Positions 1-7,089 of a stretch of DNA of 16,284 nt are shown piece by piece (positions within the stretch are counted from its first letter, which is position 1; each line of letters begins with the position of its first letter). The stretch covers positions 1 through 16,284 of the forward strand of contig DASZYF010000042.1 in assembly GCA_035545535.1 (NCBI GenBank). Reading direction: 5' to 3'. The stretch is from DASZYF01 sp035545535 (GTDB lineage Bacteria; Actinomycetota; Actinomycetes; Mycobacteriales; CAJCIY01). Under the pieces are notes generated by a model. The model worked only from the letters and a program-made list of their open reading frames with translations. It was not told the DNA's origin and searched no databases. Position numbers and translations under genes: made by a program.

Positions 1-603
1 CGCGGCCAGGTCCACCACGAGGGGCACCCGCGCCTCGCCGCACACCGCGGCGACGGCCGCGAGGTCCTGCACGGTGCCGACCTCCCGGTTGGTGTGCTGC
101 ACCGCCGCGCACGCCGTGCCGCCGAGCACCGCGGCCGTGAACGCGTCGAGGTCGAGGTGCCCCCGCTCGTCGACCGCCACCGCCACGGCCTGTCCGGCCT
201 CGCCCGCCGCGTCGAGCACCGCGGCCTGCTCGACGGCTGACGTCACGACGCGCGACCCGGCCCGGTGCCGCGCGGCCGCGAGCCCTACGACGGCGGTCCG
301 CCGGGCGACGTCGCCCGAGCCGGTCAGCCGCACCTCGTCGGGCCGCACGCCGAGCACGCCCGCGATCGCTTCGCGCGCGCCGTCGGCCAGCCGGCGGGCG
401 TGCCGTCCACGCCCGTGCAGCGCCCGCGGATCGGCCCAGACGCCTGTCGATCCGGCGTCGTAGCCCACCTGCAGCGCCTGCGCGGCCAGCGGGTGCAACG
501 GTCCTCCGCCGACCGCGTCGAAGAACCCCCGCAACCCGTCCTGCTCCGCAGCGCTTCCCGGCGTGCCGGGCGCGCGCGTCTCGGCGGGACCGGCCGGAGG
601 CAT
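1..603 (-). CDS. Class V aminotransferase, cysteine desulfurase-like (partial, C-terminus outside window)
   Basis: This is the first 201 codons of a PLP-dependent fold-type I protein that reads off the left edge. It starts at the ATG complementary to 601-603. The segments match the IscS/NifS order: FFDAVGGGPLHP (start of fold, about residues 26-37), GVRPDEVRLTGSGDVAR (about 84-100), VTSAVEQAAVL (about 119-129), HTNREVGTVQ (about 169-178) and VVDLAA (196-201), which holds the Asp that pairs with the PLP ring nitrogen. Several cofactor residues are substituted: the GAT(E) phosphate-binding turn is GSGDV, the PLP-stacking His of the EH motif is Gln, and the Gln three residues after the PLP Asp is Ala. 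The catalytic lysine and any sulfur-carrying cysteine lie outside the window. The gene is divergent from ctaC with 17 bp between start codons and no clear ribosome site. It may be a cysteine desulfurase, a selenocysteine lyase-like enzyme or a divergent relative; the family call is firm, the reaction is not. Confidence 0.85.
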   Translation of the reverse strand, partial: MPPAGPAETRAPGTPGSAAEQDGLRGFFDAVGGGPLHPLAAQALQVGYDAGSTGVWADPRALHGRGRHARRLADGAREAIAGVLGVRPDEVRLTGSGDVARRTAVVGLAAARHRAGSRVVTSAVEQAAVLDAAGEAGQAVAVAVDERGHLDLDAFTAAVLGGTACAAVQHTNREVGTVQDLAAVAAVCGEARVPLVVDLAA

Positions 604-608
604 GGCGA

Positions 609-620
609 TAGTGTGCGCGC
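609..620 (+). promoter_or_regulatory. Candidate -10 element for leaderless ctaC
   Basis: TAGTGT at 609-614 fits the actinobacterial -10 pattern TANNNT. Six bases (615-620) separate it from the GTG at 621, so the transcription start would fall on the start codon. An in-frame TAG at 609-611 rules out any start further upstream. GGAGG at 596-600 is about 20 bases from the GTG, too far to act as a normal ribosome site. No clear -35 box is visible. On the other strand CACTAT (613 to 608) could serve the divergent gene, so the spacer may be bidirectional. Confidence 0.5.
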
Positions 621-1502
621 GTGCCTGGCCTGCGCCGATCTGCTCCTCCGACGCGCCCCGAAGGTGGTCGTCGCCGCCGTCTCGGTCGGATCGCCTCCCG
701 CGTCGCCGCGTTCAGCTCGCTCGCCGTGTTCGCGACCGGCTGCCGGGTGCCGATCTTCGGCTACCCGACGCACATCGCGTCGCAGCAGGGCCACCGCATC
801 GAGGACTTCTGGAAGTGGACCTGCGTCGCGGCCGTGGGCGTCGGCGCGTTCATGATCGCGCTCATCCTCTACGCGCCGTTCGCGTACCGGAAGCGTGACG
901 ACGAGATGCCCCGGCAGGTGCGCTACAACCTGCCCGTAGAGATCCTCTACACGGTCGTCCCGTTCGTGGTCGTTGCCGGCCTCTTCTACTTCACCGCCCG
1001 CGACGAGAACTACCTCGACAAGACCACCCCGCACGCCCAGCTCGTGGCCGAGAAGGGCATCGTCGTCGACGTCACGGGCTTCCAGTGGAACTGGAAGTTC
1101 ACCTACGCCGACTACGCGCCGGACCCGGCCGCCGTCGCGGCCGGCAAGGACAACGGCGACCGGGTCGAGTCCGTCGGCACCCCCCAGGCGCTGGCCCACC
1201 TCGTGCTGCCCGCGGGCCGCAAGGTCCAGTTCGTCGAGGACAGCGAGGACGTCATCCACTCCTTCTGGGTGCCGGCCTTCGTCTTCAAGCGCGACGTGCT
1301 GCCGGGCCGTGAGAACGTCTTCGAGCTCACGCCGGACCGGCCGGGTGAGTACGTGGGCCGCTGCGCCGAGCTGTGCGGCGTGTTCCACGACCGCATGAAC
1401 TTCCAGGTCACCGTGCTCAACGCGGATGACTGGGACAGGTGGATGGCGCAGCAGCAGGGAACGACGTCCCCGCAGGTCATCCCCGTGAAGGCAGGGAGCT
1501 GA
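621..1502 (+). CDS. ctaC: Cytochrome c oxidase subunit II (CuA subunit, lipoprotein)
   Basis: This is the 293-residue aa3 oxidase subunit that takes electrons from cytochrome c, here probably straight from QcrC, into its binuclear CuA centre. The N-terminus is Arg-rich, followed by a hydrophobic stretch ending ATGC, so Cys41 is the likely lipidated residue of a lipoprotein signal. Two membrane helices follow, about 66-89 and 106-126, with the family motif PVEILYTVVP starting the second. The cupredoxin domain carries GFQWNWKF (153-160) and all CuA ligands: His213 in VIHSFW, then Cys248, Glu250 (backbone), Cys252, His256 and Met259 in CAELCGVFHDRM. The start is GTG 621; no other in-frame ATG, GTG or TTG lies between the upstream in-frame stop and the signal sequence. 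The stop is 2 bp before ctaD, so the two are translationally linked. Confidence 0.97.
   Translation: MPGLRRSAPPTRPEGGRRRRLGRIASRVAAFSSLAVFATGCRVPIFGYPTHIASQQGHRIEDFWKWTCVAAVGVGAFMIALILYAPFAYRKRDDEMPRQVRYNLPVEILYTVVPFVVVAGLFYFTARDENYLDKTTPHAQLVAEKGIVVDVTGFQWNWKFTYADYAPDPAAVAAGKDNGDRVESVGTPQALAHLVLPAGRKVQFVEDSEDVIHSFWVPAFVFKRDVLPGRENVFELTPDRPGEYVGRCAELCGVFHDRMNFQVTVLNADDWDRWMAQQQGTTSPQVIPVKAGS
1493..1498 (+). promoter_or_regulatory. Ribosome binding site that sets the ctaD start
   Basis: AGGGAG lies six bases before the GTG at 1505. It argues for that start over an in-frame ATG at 1439, which lies inside ctaC and would add 22 residues with no resemblance to the oxidase subunit. Confidence 0.75.
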
Positions 1503-1504
1503 TC

Positions 1505-3241
1505 GTGACCGCCGCCATCGTGCACTCCGGTGACGCCCGCGCGCTCCCGAGCGGGGCGAGCACGCCCGAGATCCTCAAGAAGCCGCGTCGGACGATCGTC
1601 AGCCTGCTGACGACGACCGACCACAAGGACATCGGCTTCCTGTACATGATCACGTCGTTCGTCTACTTCATGCTCGCCGGGATCATGGCCCTGGTCATGC
1701 GCACCGAGCTCGCCCGCCCGGGCCTGCAGATCGTCGACGAAGAGCAGTACAACCAGCTCTTCACCATGCACGGCACGATCATGCTGCTGCTGTACGCGAC
1801 GACCATGGCGCTCGGCTTCGCCAACTTCATCGTCCCGCTGCAGATCGGTTCGCCCGACGTCGCCTTCCCGCGCCTCAACGCGATGGGCTACTGGCTGTAC
1901 TTCTTCGGCGCGCTCACCGTCATCGCGGGCTTCCTCACGCCGGGCGGCGCGGCCGACTTCGGCTGGTTCGCCTACACCCCGCTCTCGTCGGCCGTGAGCT
2001 CGCCCGGTGTCGGCGCCGACCTCTGGATCATCGGCCTCGCCGTCTCCGGTCTCGGCACCATCCTCGGCGCCGTCAACTTCACGACCACGATCATCTGCAT
2101 GCGCGCGCCGGGCATGACGATGTTCCGGCTGCCGATCTTCACCTGGAACATGCTCGTCACGAGCGTGCTCATCCTGATCGCGTTCCCGGTCCTCACCGCC
2201 GCGCTCCTCGCGCTGGCCGCCGACCGGCACCTGGGGGCCCACGTCTTCGACGCTGGCAACGGTGGCGCCATCTTGTGGCAGCACCTGTTCTGGTTCTTCG
2301 GCCATCCCGAGGTCTACATCATCGCCCTGCCGTTCTTCGGGATCGTCACCGAGGTCATCCCGGTGTTCTCCCGCAAGCCGCTGTTCGGCTACAAGGGCAT
2401 GGTCTTCGCGACCATCGGCATCGCCGCCCTGTCGCTCGCCGTGTGGGCGCACCACATGTTCGCCACCGGCGCGGTGCTGCTGCCGTTCTTCGCCTTCCTG
2501 ACCTTCCTCATCGCCATCCCGACCGGTGTGAAGTTCTTCAACTGGATCGGCACGATGTGGCAGGGCTCGGTCACGTTCGAGACGCCGATGCTGTTCTGCC
2601 TCGGCTTCCTCATCACGTTCCTCCTGGGTGGCCTGACCGGCGTCATCCTCGCCGCGCCGCCCCTGGACTTCCACGTCTCCGACAGCTACTTCGTCGTGGC
2701 GCACTTCCACTACGTGGTGTTCGGCACCGTCGTGTTCGCCACGTTCGCCGGCATCTACTTCTGGTGGCCGAAGTTCACCGGTCGCATGCTCGACGACCGC
2801 CTCGGCAAGCTGCACTTCTGGACGCTGTTCCTCGGCTTCCACCTGACGTTCCTCGTGCAGCACTGGCTGGGCACCAAGGGCATGCCGCGCCGCGTGGCGG
2901 ACTACGGCCCGCACGACGGCTTCACGACGCTCAACACGCTGTCCTCCATCGGCGCGTTCATCCTCGGCGCGTCGACGCTGCCGTTCCTGCTCAACGTGTG
3001 GAACACGATGGTCCTCAAGCGCGGCGAGGTCGCTGTCGCCGACGACCCGTGGGGCTTCGGCAACTCGCTCGAGTGGGCCACCACGTGCCCGCCGCCGCGG
3101 CACAACTTCCTGCGCCTGCCGCGCATCCGCAGCGAGCGCCCGGCCTTCGACCTGCACTACCCGCACATGGCGGGACGCGTCGATCCGCTCCCCGAGGGCG
3201 GCGCGACCATCGCCTCCGGCACGCCGATCATCGAGGGGTAG
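1505..3241 (+). CDS. ctaD: Cytochrome c oxidase subunit I (heme-copper oxygen reductase)
   Basis: This 578-residue catalytic subunit reduces O2 to water at the heme a3/CuB centre and pumps protons. It is rich in membrane helices. The metal ligands are all present: His89 (TMHGT) and His402 for low-spin heme a, His400 (AHFHYV) for heme a3, and His267, His316 and His317 for CuB. Tyr271 in GHPEVY is the residue that crosslinks to a CuB histidine. Glu269 in the same motif marks an A1-type oxidase with a D channel, and Lys343 (PTGVKFFNW) is the K-channel lysine. NFIVPLQIGSPDVAFPRLN is also intact, including the aspartate of that loop. The GTG 1505 start is chosen from AGGGAG six bases upstream and the 2-bp spacing from ctaC. 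The soluble C-terminal tail of about 70 residues is usual in actinobacteria. ctaF follows after 6 bp. Confidence 0.98.
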   Translation: MTAAIVHSGDARALPSGASTPEILKKPRRTIVSLLTTTDHKDIGFLYMITSFVYFMLAGIMALVMRTELARPGLQIVDEEQYNQLFTMHGTIMLLLYATTMALGFANFIVPLQIGSPDVAFPRLNAMGYWLYFFGALTVIAGFLTPGGAADFGWFAYTPLSSAVSSPGVGADLWIIGLAVSGLGTILGAVNFTTTIICMRAPGMTMFRLPIFTWNMLVTSVLILIAFPVLTAALLALAADRHLGAHVFDAGNGGAILWQHLFWFFGHPEVYIIALPFFGIVTEVIPVFSRKPLFGYKGMVFATIGIAALSLAVWAHHMFATGAVLLPFFAFLTFLIAIPTGVKFFNWIGTMWQGSVTFETPMLFCLGFLITFLLGGLTGVILAAPPLDFHVSDSYFVVAHFHYVVFGTVVFATFAGIYFWWPKFTGRMLDDRLGKLHFWTLFLGFHLTFLVQHWLGTKGMPRRVADYGPHDGFTTLNTLSSIGAFILGASTLPFLLNVWNTMVLKRGEVAVADDPWGFGNSLEWATTCPPPRHNFLRLPRIRSERPAFDLHYPHMAGRVDPLPEGGATIASGTPIIEG

Positions 3242-3247
3242 CGGACC

Positions 3248-3688
3248 GTGAAGAGCAACGGCCTGATCTTCGCCCTGATCTGCGTCTTCTGCATCGGGTC
3301 GGACATCGTCTACTGGTTCACCAGCAAGGACCCGACCGGCACCGCCTGCCTCGGCATCACGTCCGGGCTGGCGTTCCTCATCAGCTTCTACCTGCTGTTC
3401 ACCTCGCGCCGCATCGGCCTGCAGCCGATGGACAACATCGACGCCGAGGTCAGCGACGGCGCGGGAGTCGTCGGCCACTTCACCGCATCGTCGTGGTGGC
3501 CGATCATGATCGCCGGCTCCGCGGCGTTGACCGGCGCCGGCCTGGCGTTCGGGGTGTGGCTGTCGATGATCGGGCTGTCGTTCGTCATCGCCAGCGTGTG
3601 CGGGATGCTCTTCGAGAACCTGCACGACGGCACTCCGCCGAGCAACGCGGCCGACCCGCACGACCACAGCCACGCCGCGCACCACTGA
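3248..3688 (+). CDS. ctaF: Cytochrome c oxidase subunit IV, actinobacterial type
   Basis: This 146-residue membrane protein has four predicted helices (about 5-24, 33-52, 84-103 and 106-125), matching the small fourth subunit of actinobacterial aa3 oxidases. It contributes to oxidase structure and is not catalytic. SSWWPIMIAGSAAL before helix 3 and the end GMLFENLHDGTPP are in keeping with this family. The C-terminus is His-rich (HDHSHAAHH). The start is GTG 3248, with AGGGG at 3234-3238 overlapping the end of ctaD, and the gap to ctaD is 6 bp, so it is part of the ctaCDF operon. The position directly after ctaD supports the call. Confidence 0.92.
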   Translation: MKSNGLIFALICVFCIGSDIVYWFTSKDPTGTACLGITSGLAFLISFYLLFTSRRIGLQPMDNIDAEVSDGAGVVGHFTASSWWPIMIAGSAALTGAGLAFGVWLSMIGLSFVIASVCGMLFENLHDGTPPSNAADPHDHSHAAHH

Positions 3689-3761
3689 GCCGCTCGGTCC
3701 CGCCACCGCGCGGGTCCGCTCGCTCGGGCGCGGAGCCGCTCCCGCCGACGTCGCTCGCGCG

Positions 3762-5651
3762 TTGCTCGCGGCGGACGCGCCCGGGCCGGTCGTCCTGCTC
3801 GGCGTCTGGGCCGGGTCGACGGCGCTGCTCACCGCTGACCCGGTGCGCCGCGCGAGCACGACCGACGTGCTCGACGACCAGCCCGCGGTCACGCCCGCCG
3901 ACGGCTGCGTCGTCGGTGGGGGCTGGTTCGGGTGGCTGGACCACCACGCGCTCGACGAGGGCGGGCTCTCCGCGCTGGCGTTCCACGACTGGGTGCTGCG
4001 CTGCGATCCCGACGGCGAGTGGTGGTTCGAATCGCTCGAGACAGCGGAGCGCGCCGGCGTCATCGAGCACTGGTGCGCGCAGGCGCGGTCCTGGCTGGCC
4101 GCCGCGCCGCGGCCGCCCGCGGCGGCCCGGCTCACCGACGTGGTCACCGACGGCACCACGCCGCACGTGGTGGCGGTCGAGCGCGTGCAGGACGCCATCC
4201 GTGACGGCGAGGTCTACCAGGCGAACGTCTGCACGCGGGTGCGCGCCCGCGTCGAGGGCGAGCCCGCGCACCTGTGGCTGAACGCGGCCGAGCAGCTCGC
4301 CCCCCCGTACGCCGCGTGGTTCACCGACGGGGCCGCGCGGGCGGTGGGCGGCTGGTCACCCGAGCTGTTCCTCGCCCGCGACGGGCGGGCGGTGCGCAGC
4401 CGCCCGATCAAGGGCACCCGTCCGCGCGCGAGCGATCCCGCCGGCCTCATGAGCTCGGACAAGGAGCGGGCCGAGCACGTGATGATCGTCGATCTGGTGC
4501 GGCACGACCTCGGCCGGGTCGCGGCCGTCGGCACGGTCGCGACACCCGAGCTGCTCGTCGTCGAGCCCCACCCCGGCGTGTGGCACCTCGTGAGCACGGT
4601 GAGCGCCACGCTGCGCGACGACGTGACCGACGCGGAGCTGCTGGCGGCCACGTTCCCTCCGGGCTCGGTGACCGGCGCTCCGAAGGTCGCGGCGTGCGCG
4701 CTCATCGCGCAGGTGGAGCGGTGGCCGAGGCGCGCCTACACCGGCGCGTACGGGCTCGTCAGCCCGCTCGCGGGCCTCGAGCTGGCCGTGACCATCCGCA
4801 CGCTCGAGGTCGACGGCGGGGACGCGTGGATCGGTGTCGGCGGGGGCGTGACGGCCGGCTCCATCCCGCACCGCGAGTGGCAGGAGTGCCTCGACAAGGC
4901 CGGCCCGCTCGTCGCGGCGTGCGGCGGCACCCTGCCGCAGGAGGCACCGGCCGCCCTGCCGCTGATCGACGTGGACGAAGGCGTGACGACGACGTTCCTC
5001 GCGCACGACGGCCATGCGTTCGAGCTGGCCGATCACCTCACCCGGCTCGGTCGCGACGATGCGCGCACGCACATCCAGGTGCGGCGCGCCGTTCACCTGG
5101 CGGGCCCGGGCTGGCACCGCGTGCGGCTGGTGCGCCGCGACGACGGGGTCAGCGTCAGCGTGACGGACCGCCCCCCGCCCCGCCACGTCGACGGGCAGGA
5201 AGGGCTGGTGCTCGTCCCCGTCGTCGGCGGCGACGGCCTGGGTGCGGTGAAGTGGGCCGACCGCGAGCCGTGGCACGCCGTGGAGGAGCTGGCGGGCGTG
5301 GAGCCGCCGGACGGGGCGGCGCTGATGGTCGACGGGGCCGGCTTCGTGCTCGAGACCACGCGCGACGCGGTCCTCGTCGTCGACCACGACGAGCTCTGGG
5401 CGCATCCGCTCGACGGCCGGGTGCTGCCGTCCGTGACCCGGCGGGTGGTGCTCGAGCTCGCCCGCGACCACGGCATCCCCGTGCGGCTGGAGCCCTACCC
5501 GTACGACGCGCTGCTCGGCGCCGACTGCGTGATGGCCGTCAACGCGCTGCACGGGGTCCGCTGGGCCCGCCTCGTCGGCAACCTCATGTGGGACTCACCG
5601 GACGAGGTGACCCGCACCCTGTCCACCGCGCTGCTGCGCCGCTGGGTCTAG
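3762..5651 (+). CDS. pabBC: Fused aminodeoxychorismate synthase component I and aminodeoxychorismate lyase (PabB-PabC)
   Basis: The protein has at least 629 residues and two enzymes of p-aminobenzoate (folate) synthesis. The chorismate-binding part, about 125-390, has PIKGTRPR with Lys217, the lysine form that separates PabB from TrpE (PIAGT). It also has DLVRHDLGRV, VWHLVSTV, FPPGSVTGAPK (Thr304-Lys308) and a GVGGGVTAGS segment. It would turn chorismate into aminodeoxychorismate with ammonia from a PabA subunit not seen here. The second part, about 405-625, is a class IV PLP fold: GVTTTFLAHDG, Lys497 in VKWADREP as probable Schiff-base lysine, VLETTRDAVLVV and VNALHGVRW. It would release pyruvate and p-aminobenzoate. 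TTG 3762 is the only normal start codon available, but it has no ribosome site. The frame upstream reads RVRSLGRGAAPADVARAL, which looks like a PabB N-terminus, so the true 5' end is uncertain (from about 3684). Confidence 0.9.
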   Translation: MLAADAPGPVVLLGVWAGSTALLTADPVRRASTTDVLDDQPAVTPADGCVVGGGWFGWLDHHALDEGGLSALAFHDWVLRCDPDGEWWFESLETAERAGVIEHWCAQARSWLAAAPRPPAAARLTDVVTDGTTPHVVAVERVQDAIRDGEVYQANVCTRVRARVEGEPAHLWLNAAEQLAPPYAAWFTDGAARAVGGWSPELFLARDGRAVRSRPIKGTRPRASDPAGLMSSDKERAEHVMIVDLVRHDLGRVAAVGTVATPELLVVEPHPGVWHLVSTVSATLRDDVTDAELLAATFPPGSVTGAPKVAACALIAQVERWPRRAYTGAYGLVSPLAGLELAVTIRTLEVDGGDAWIGVGGGVTAGSIPHREWQECLDKAGPLVAACGGTLPQEAPAALPLIDVDEGVTTTFLAHDGHAFELADHLTRLGRDDARTHIQVRRAVHLAGPGWHRVRLVRRDDGVSVSVTDRPPPRHVDGQEGLVLVPVVGGDGLGAVKWADREPWHAVEELAGVEPPDGAALMVDGAGFVLETTRDAVLVVDHDELWAHPLDGRVLPSVTRRVVLELARDHGIPVRLEPYPYDALLGADCVMAVNALHGVRWARLVGNLMWDSPDEVTRTLSTALLRRWV

Positions 5652-5658
5652 GGCGCCT

Positions 5659-7020
5659 CTAAGGAGCGATGTTCGCGCAGTGCCGGAACACGTTGTCCGG
5701 GTCCCACGTCTGCTTGACCTTCTTGAGCCGGTCCAGGCGCGCGTCGCTGAACGCGTCCTTCACCCGTGACGCGCCGTCTTCGGACTCGGTGTTGAGGTAG
5801 GTGGAGAACTCGTGGGCGCGCAACGTCGCGCCCAGACCCTTCGCCCAGGCCCGCACCGCGTCGTCGGTCTCCGGGCTCGTCCCGCGCCCGATCGGGTGGA
5901 TGAACCAGCAGTCCTCACGGACCGGGAAAGCCGTGTCCTCCAGGGGGACTCGGGTGATGGCGCCGGCGATGGGCGCCATGATGATGTTGTTGAGGACCGT
6001 TGGGAAGCGCGTGGCCGCCTCCATGAGCGGCTCGACCATCTGGGCCGGTGACGTCTTCACGAACGCGGAGGTCCAGTAGTTGCGCAGGCCGTCCGGGTTG
6101 CCCTGGTCGATGAGGCCCTGCAGGGCGGGGTAGGGCATCGGGGCGGCGAGGTCGACCACCGGGGACAGCGCGCGCAGCGGCGCGATGAACGCCATGCCTT
6201 CGTCGATGTCGCCGCTCCACACCGGGACGACCGACACGACCGGCCGGCCGACCGCCTCGGCGGGCACGAACGGAGCATCCGGGGCGGACAGCAGCACCAT
6301 GGCCCCGCCCCACTCGTCGCGGTCGGCGGCGTTGAGCTCGTCCATGACCGCGGCCACCTGCGGGAACAACGGCAGCGGGAAGACGAGCATGCCGCCGAGG
6401 ACCACCGAGACCTCGTGCAGCCGGTAGCGGAGCTCGGTGACGATGCCGAAGTTCCCACCTCCGCCGCGCAGCGCCCAGAACAGGTCCGGCTCGCTGTCCG
6501 CATCGACCGAGAGCAGCGCGCCGTCGGCGGTGACCAGCTCGACCCCGACGAGGTTGTCGATGGTCAGGCCGAAGCGGGTGGACAGCCAGCCGTCACCGCC
6601 GCCCAGCGTGAACCCGCCGATGCCGGTGTGCGTCACGCGGCCGCCGGGGACGGCCAGGCCGTGCTCGGCCGCGGGCACGTCGACGTCGCTCCAGCGGGCG
6701 CCGCCGCCGGCGACCGCGAGGCGGCCGGCGGGGTCGATCCGGACGCCGCGCAGTGCCTCGAGGTCGATGACCACCTCACCCGCGGTCGCGTGGCCAACGA
6801 CGCCGTGGCCTCCGCCCTTCACGCTCACGGACAGCCCGCGGTCGCGCGCGTACCGCAGGGCGGTGGCCGCCTCCTGGCCGTCCACCGGCTGCGCGATCGC
6901 GTCCGGGTGGTTGTCGATCGCGCCGTTGTGCAGCGCTCGGGCGGTGTCGTAGCCGTCGTCACCGGGTAGCAGCACCCGGCCCGAGAGGACGTCGCGAAGC
7001 TTGCTCAGGTCAGCGCTCAT
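5659..7020 (-). CDS. FAD-binding oxidoreductase, VAO/berberine-bridge-enzyme type
   Basis: This 453-residue protein has the PCMH-type FAD domain, about 35-205, and a C-terminal berberine-bridge-like tail ending TWDPDNVFRHCANI. KGGGHG holds His72, the usual 8-alpha-histidyl FAD attachment site. GGGDGWLSTRFGLTIDNL has Ile154 where double-linked flavoenzymes have Cys (GLTCDNL), so a single covalent link is expected, as in 6-hydroxynicotine oxidase. No signal peptide is visible, so it is probably cytoplasmic. The substrate cannot be read from sequence; relatives oxidise alcohols, amines, sugars or alkaloids. The start is ATG 7020 with GGAGGG at 7026-7031. It is convergent with pabBC (7 bp between stops) and lies 69 bp downstream of uppP on the same strand. 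Nothing ties it to respiration except position. Confidence 0.88.
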   Translation of the reverse strand: MSADLSKLRDVLSGRVLLPGDDGYDTARALHNGAIDNHPDAIAQPVDGQEAATALRYARDRGLSVSVKGGGHGVVGHATAGEVVIDLEALRGVRIDPAGRLAVAGGGARWSDVDVPAAEHGLAVPGGRVTHTGIGGFTLGGGDGWLSTRFGLTIDNLVGVELVTADGALLSVDADSEPDLFWALRGGGGNFGIVTELRYRLHEVSVVLGGMLVFPLPLFPQVAAVMDELNAADRDEWGGAMVLLSAPDAPFVPAEAVGRPVVSVVPVWSGDIDEGMAFIAPLRALSPVVDLAAPMPYPALQGLIDQGNPDGLRNYWTSAFVKTSPAQMVEPLMEAATRFPTVLNNIIMAPIAGAITRVPLEDTAFPVREDCWFIHPIGRGTSPETDDAVRAWAKGLGATLRAHEFSTYLNTESEDGASRVKDAFSDARLDRLKKVKQTWDPDNVFRHCANIAP

Positions 7021-7044
7021 GGTTTCCCTCCACGCCGGAGCGTA

Positions 7045-7059
7045 GGGGCGGATCGCCCC
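7045..7059 (-). terminator. Short GC hairpin between uppP and the FAD oxidoreductase
   Basis: GGGGCG (7045-7050) pairs perfectly with CGCCCC (7054-7059) across a 3-base loop. It lies between the uppP stop and the ribosome site of the next minus-strand gene. There is no T tract, so it may only weaken read-through from the qcr/uppP operon. In a genome this GC-rich a 6-bp stem can occur by chance. Confidence 0.3.
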
Positions 7060-7089
7060 CCGCGAGGGGTCGTCCGGAACAACGGCCGG

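Noticed and set aside
1439..1504. ATG 1439 as an earlier ctaD start
   Set aside because: It lies inside ctaC, adds 22 unrelated residues, and GTG 1505 has a ribosome site at the right distance.
3706..3733. CCGCGC and GCGCGG arms after the ctaF stop as a terminator
   Set aside because: Six-base arms with a 16-base loop and no T tract, lying in what looks like coding sequence of pabBC.
1112..4198. A 1028-codon open frame on the minus strand opposite ctaC-ctaD-ctaF and pabBC
   Set aside because: It is very rich in Arg, Glu, Asp, Gly and Ala with no domain or hydrophobic pattern. It is the usual antisense shadow of high-GC codon use over well-identified genes.
2275..4281. A 668-codon plus-strand open frame over ctaD, ctaF and pabBC
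   Set aside because: It is an Arg/Pro/His-rich shifted frame of three genes with firm motifs in the other frames.
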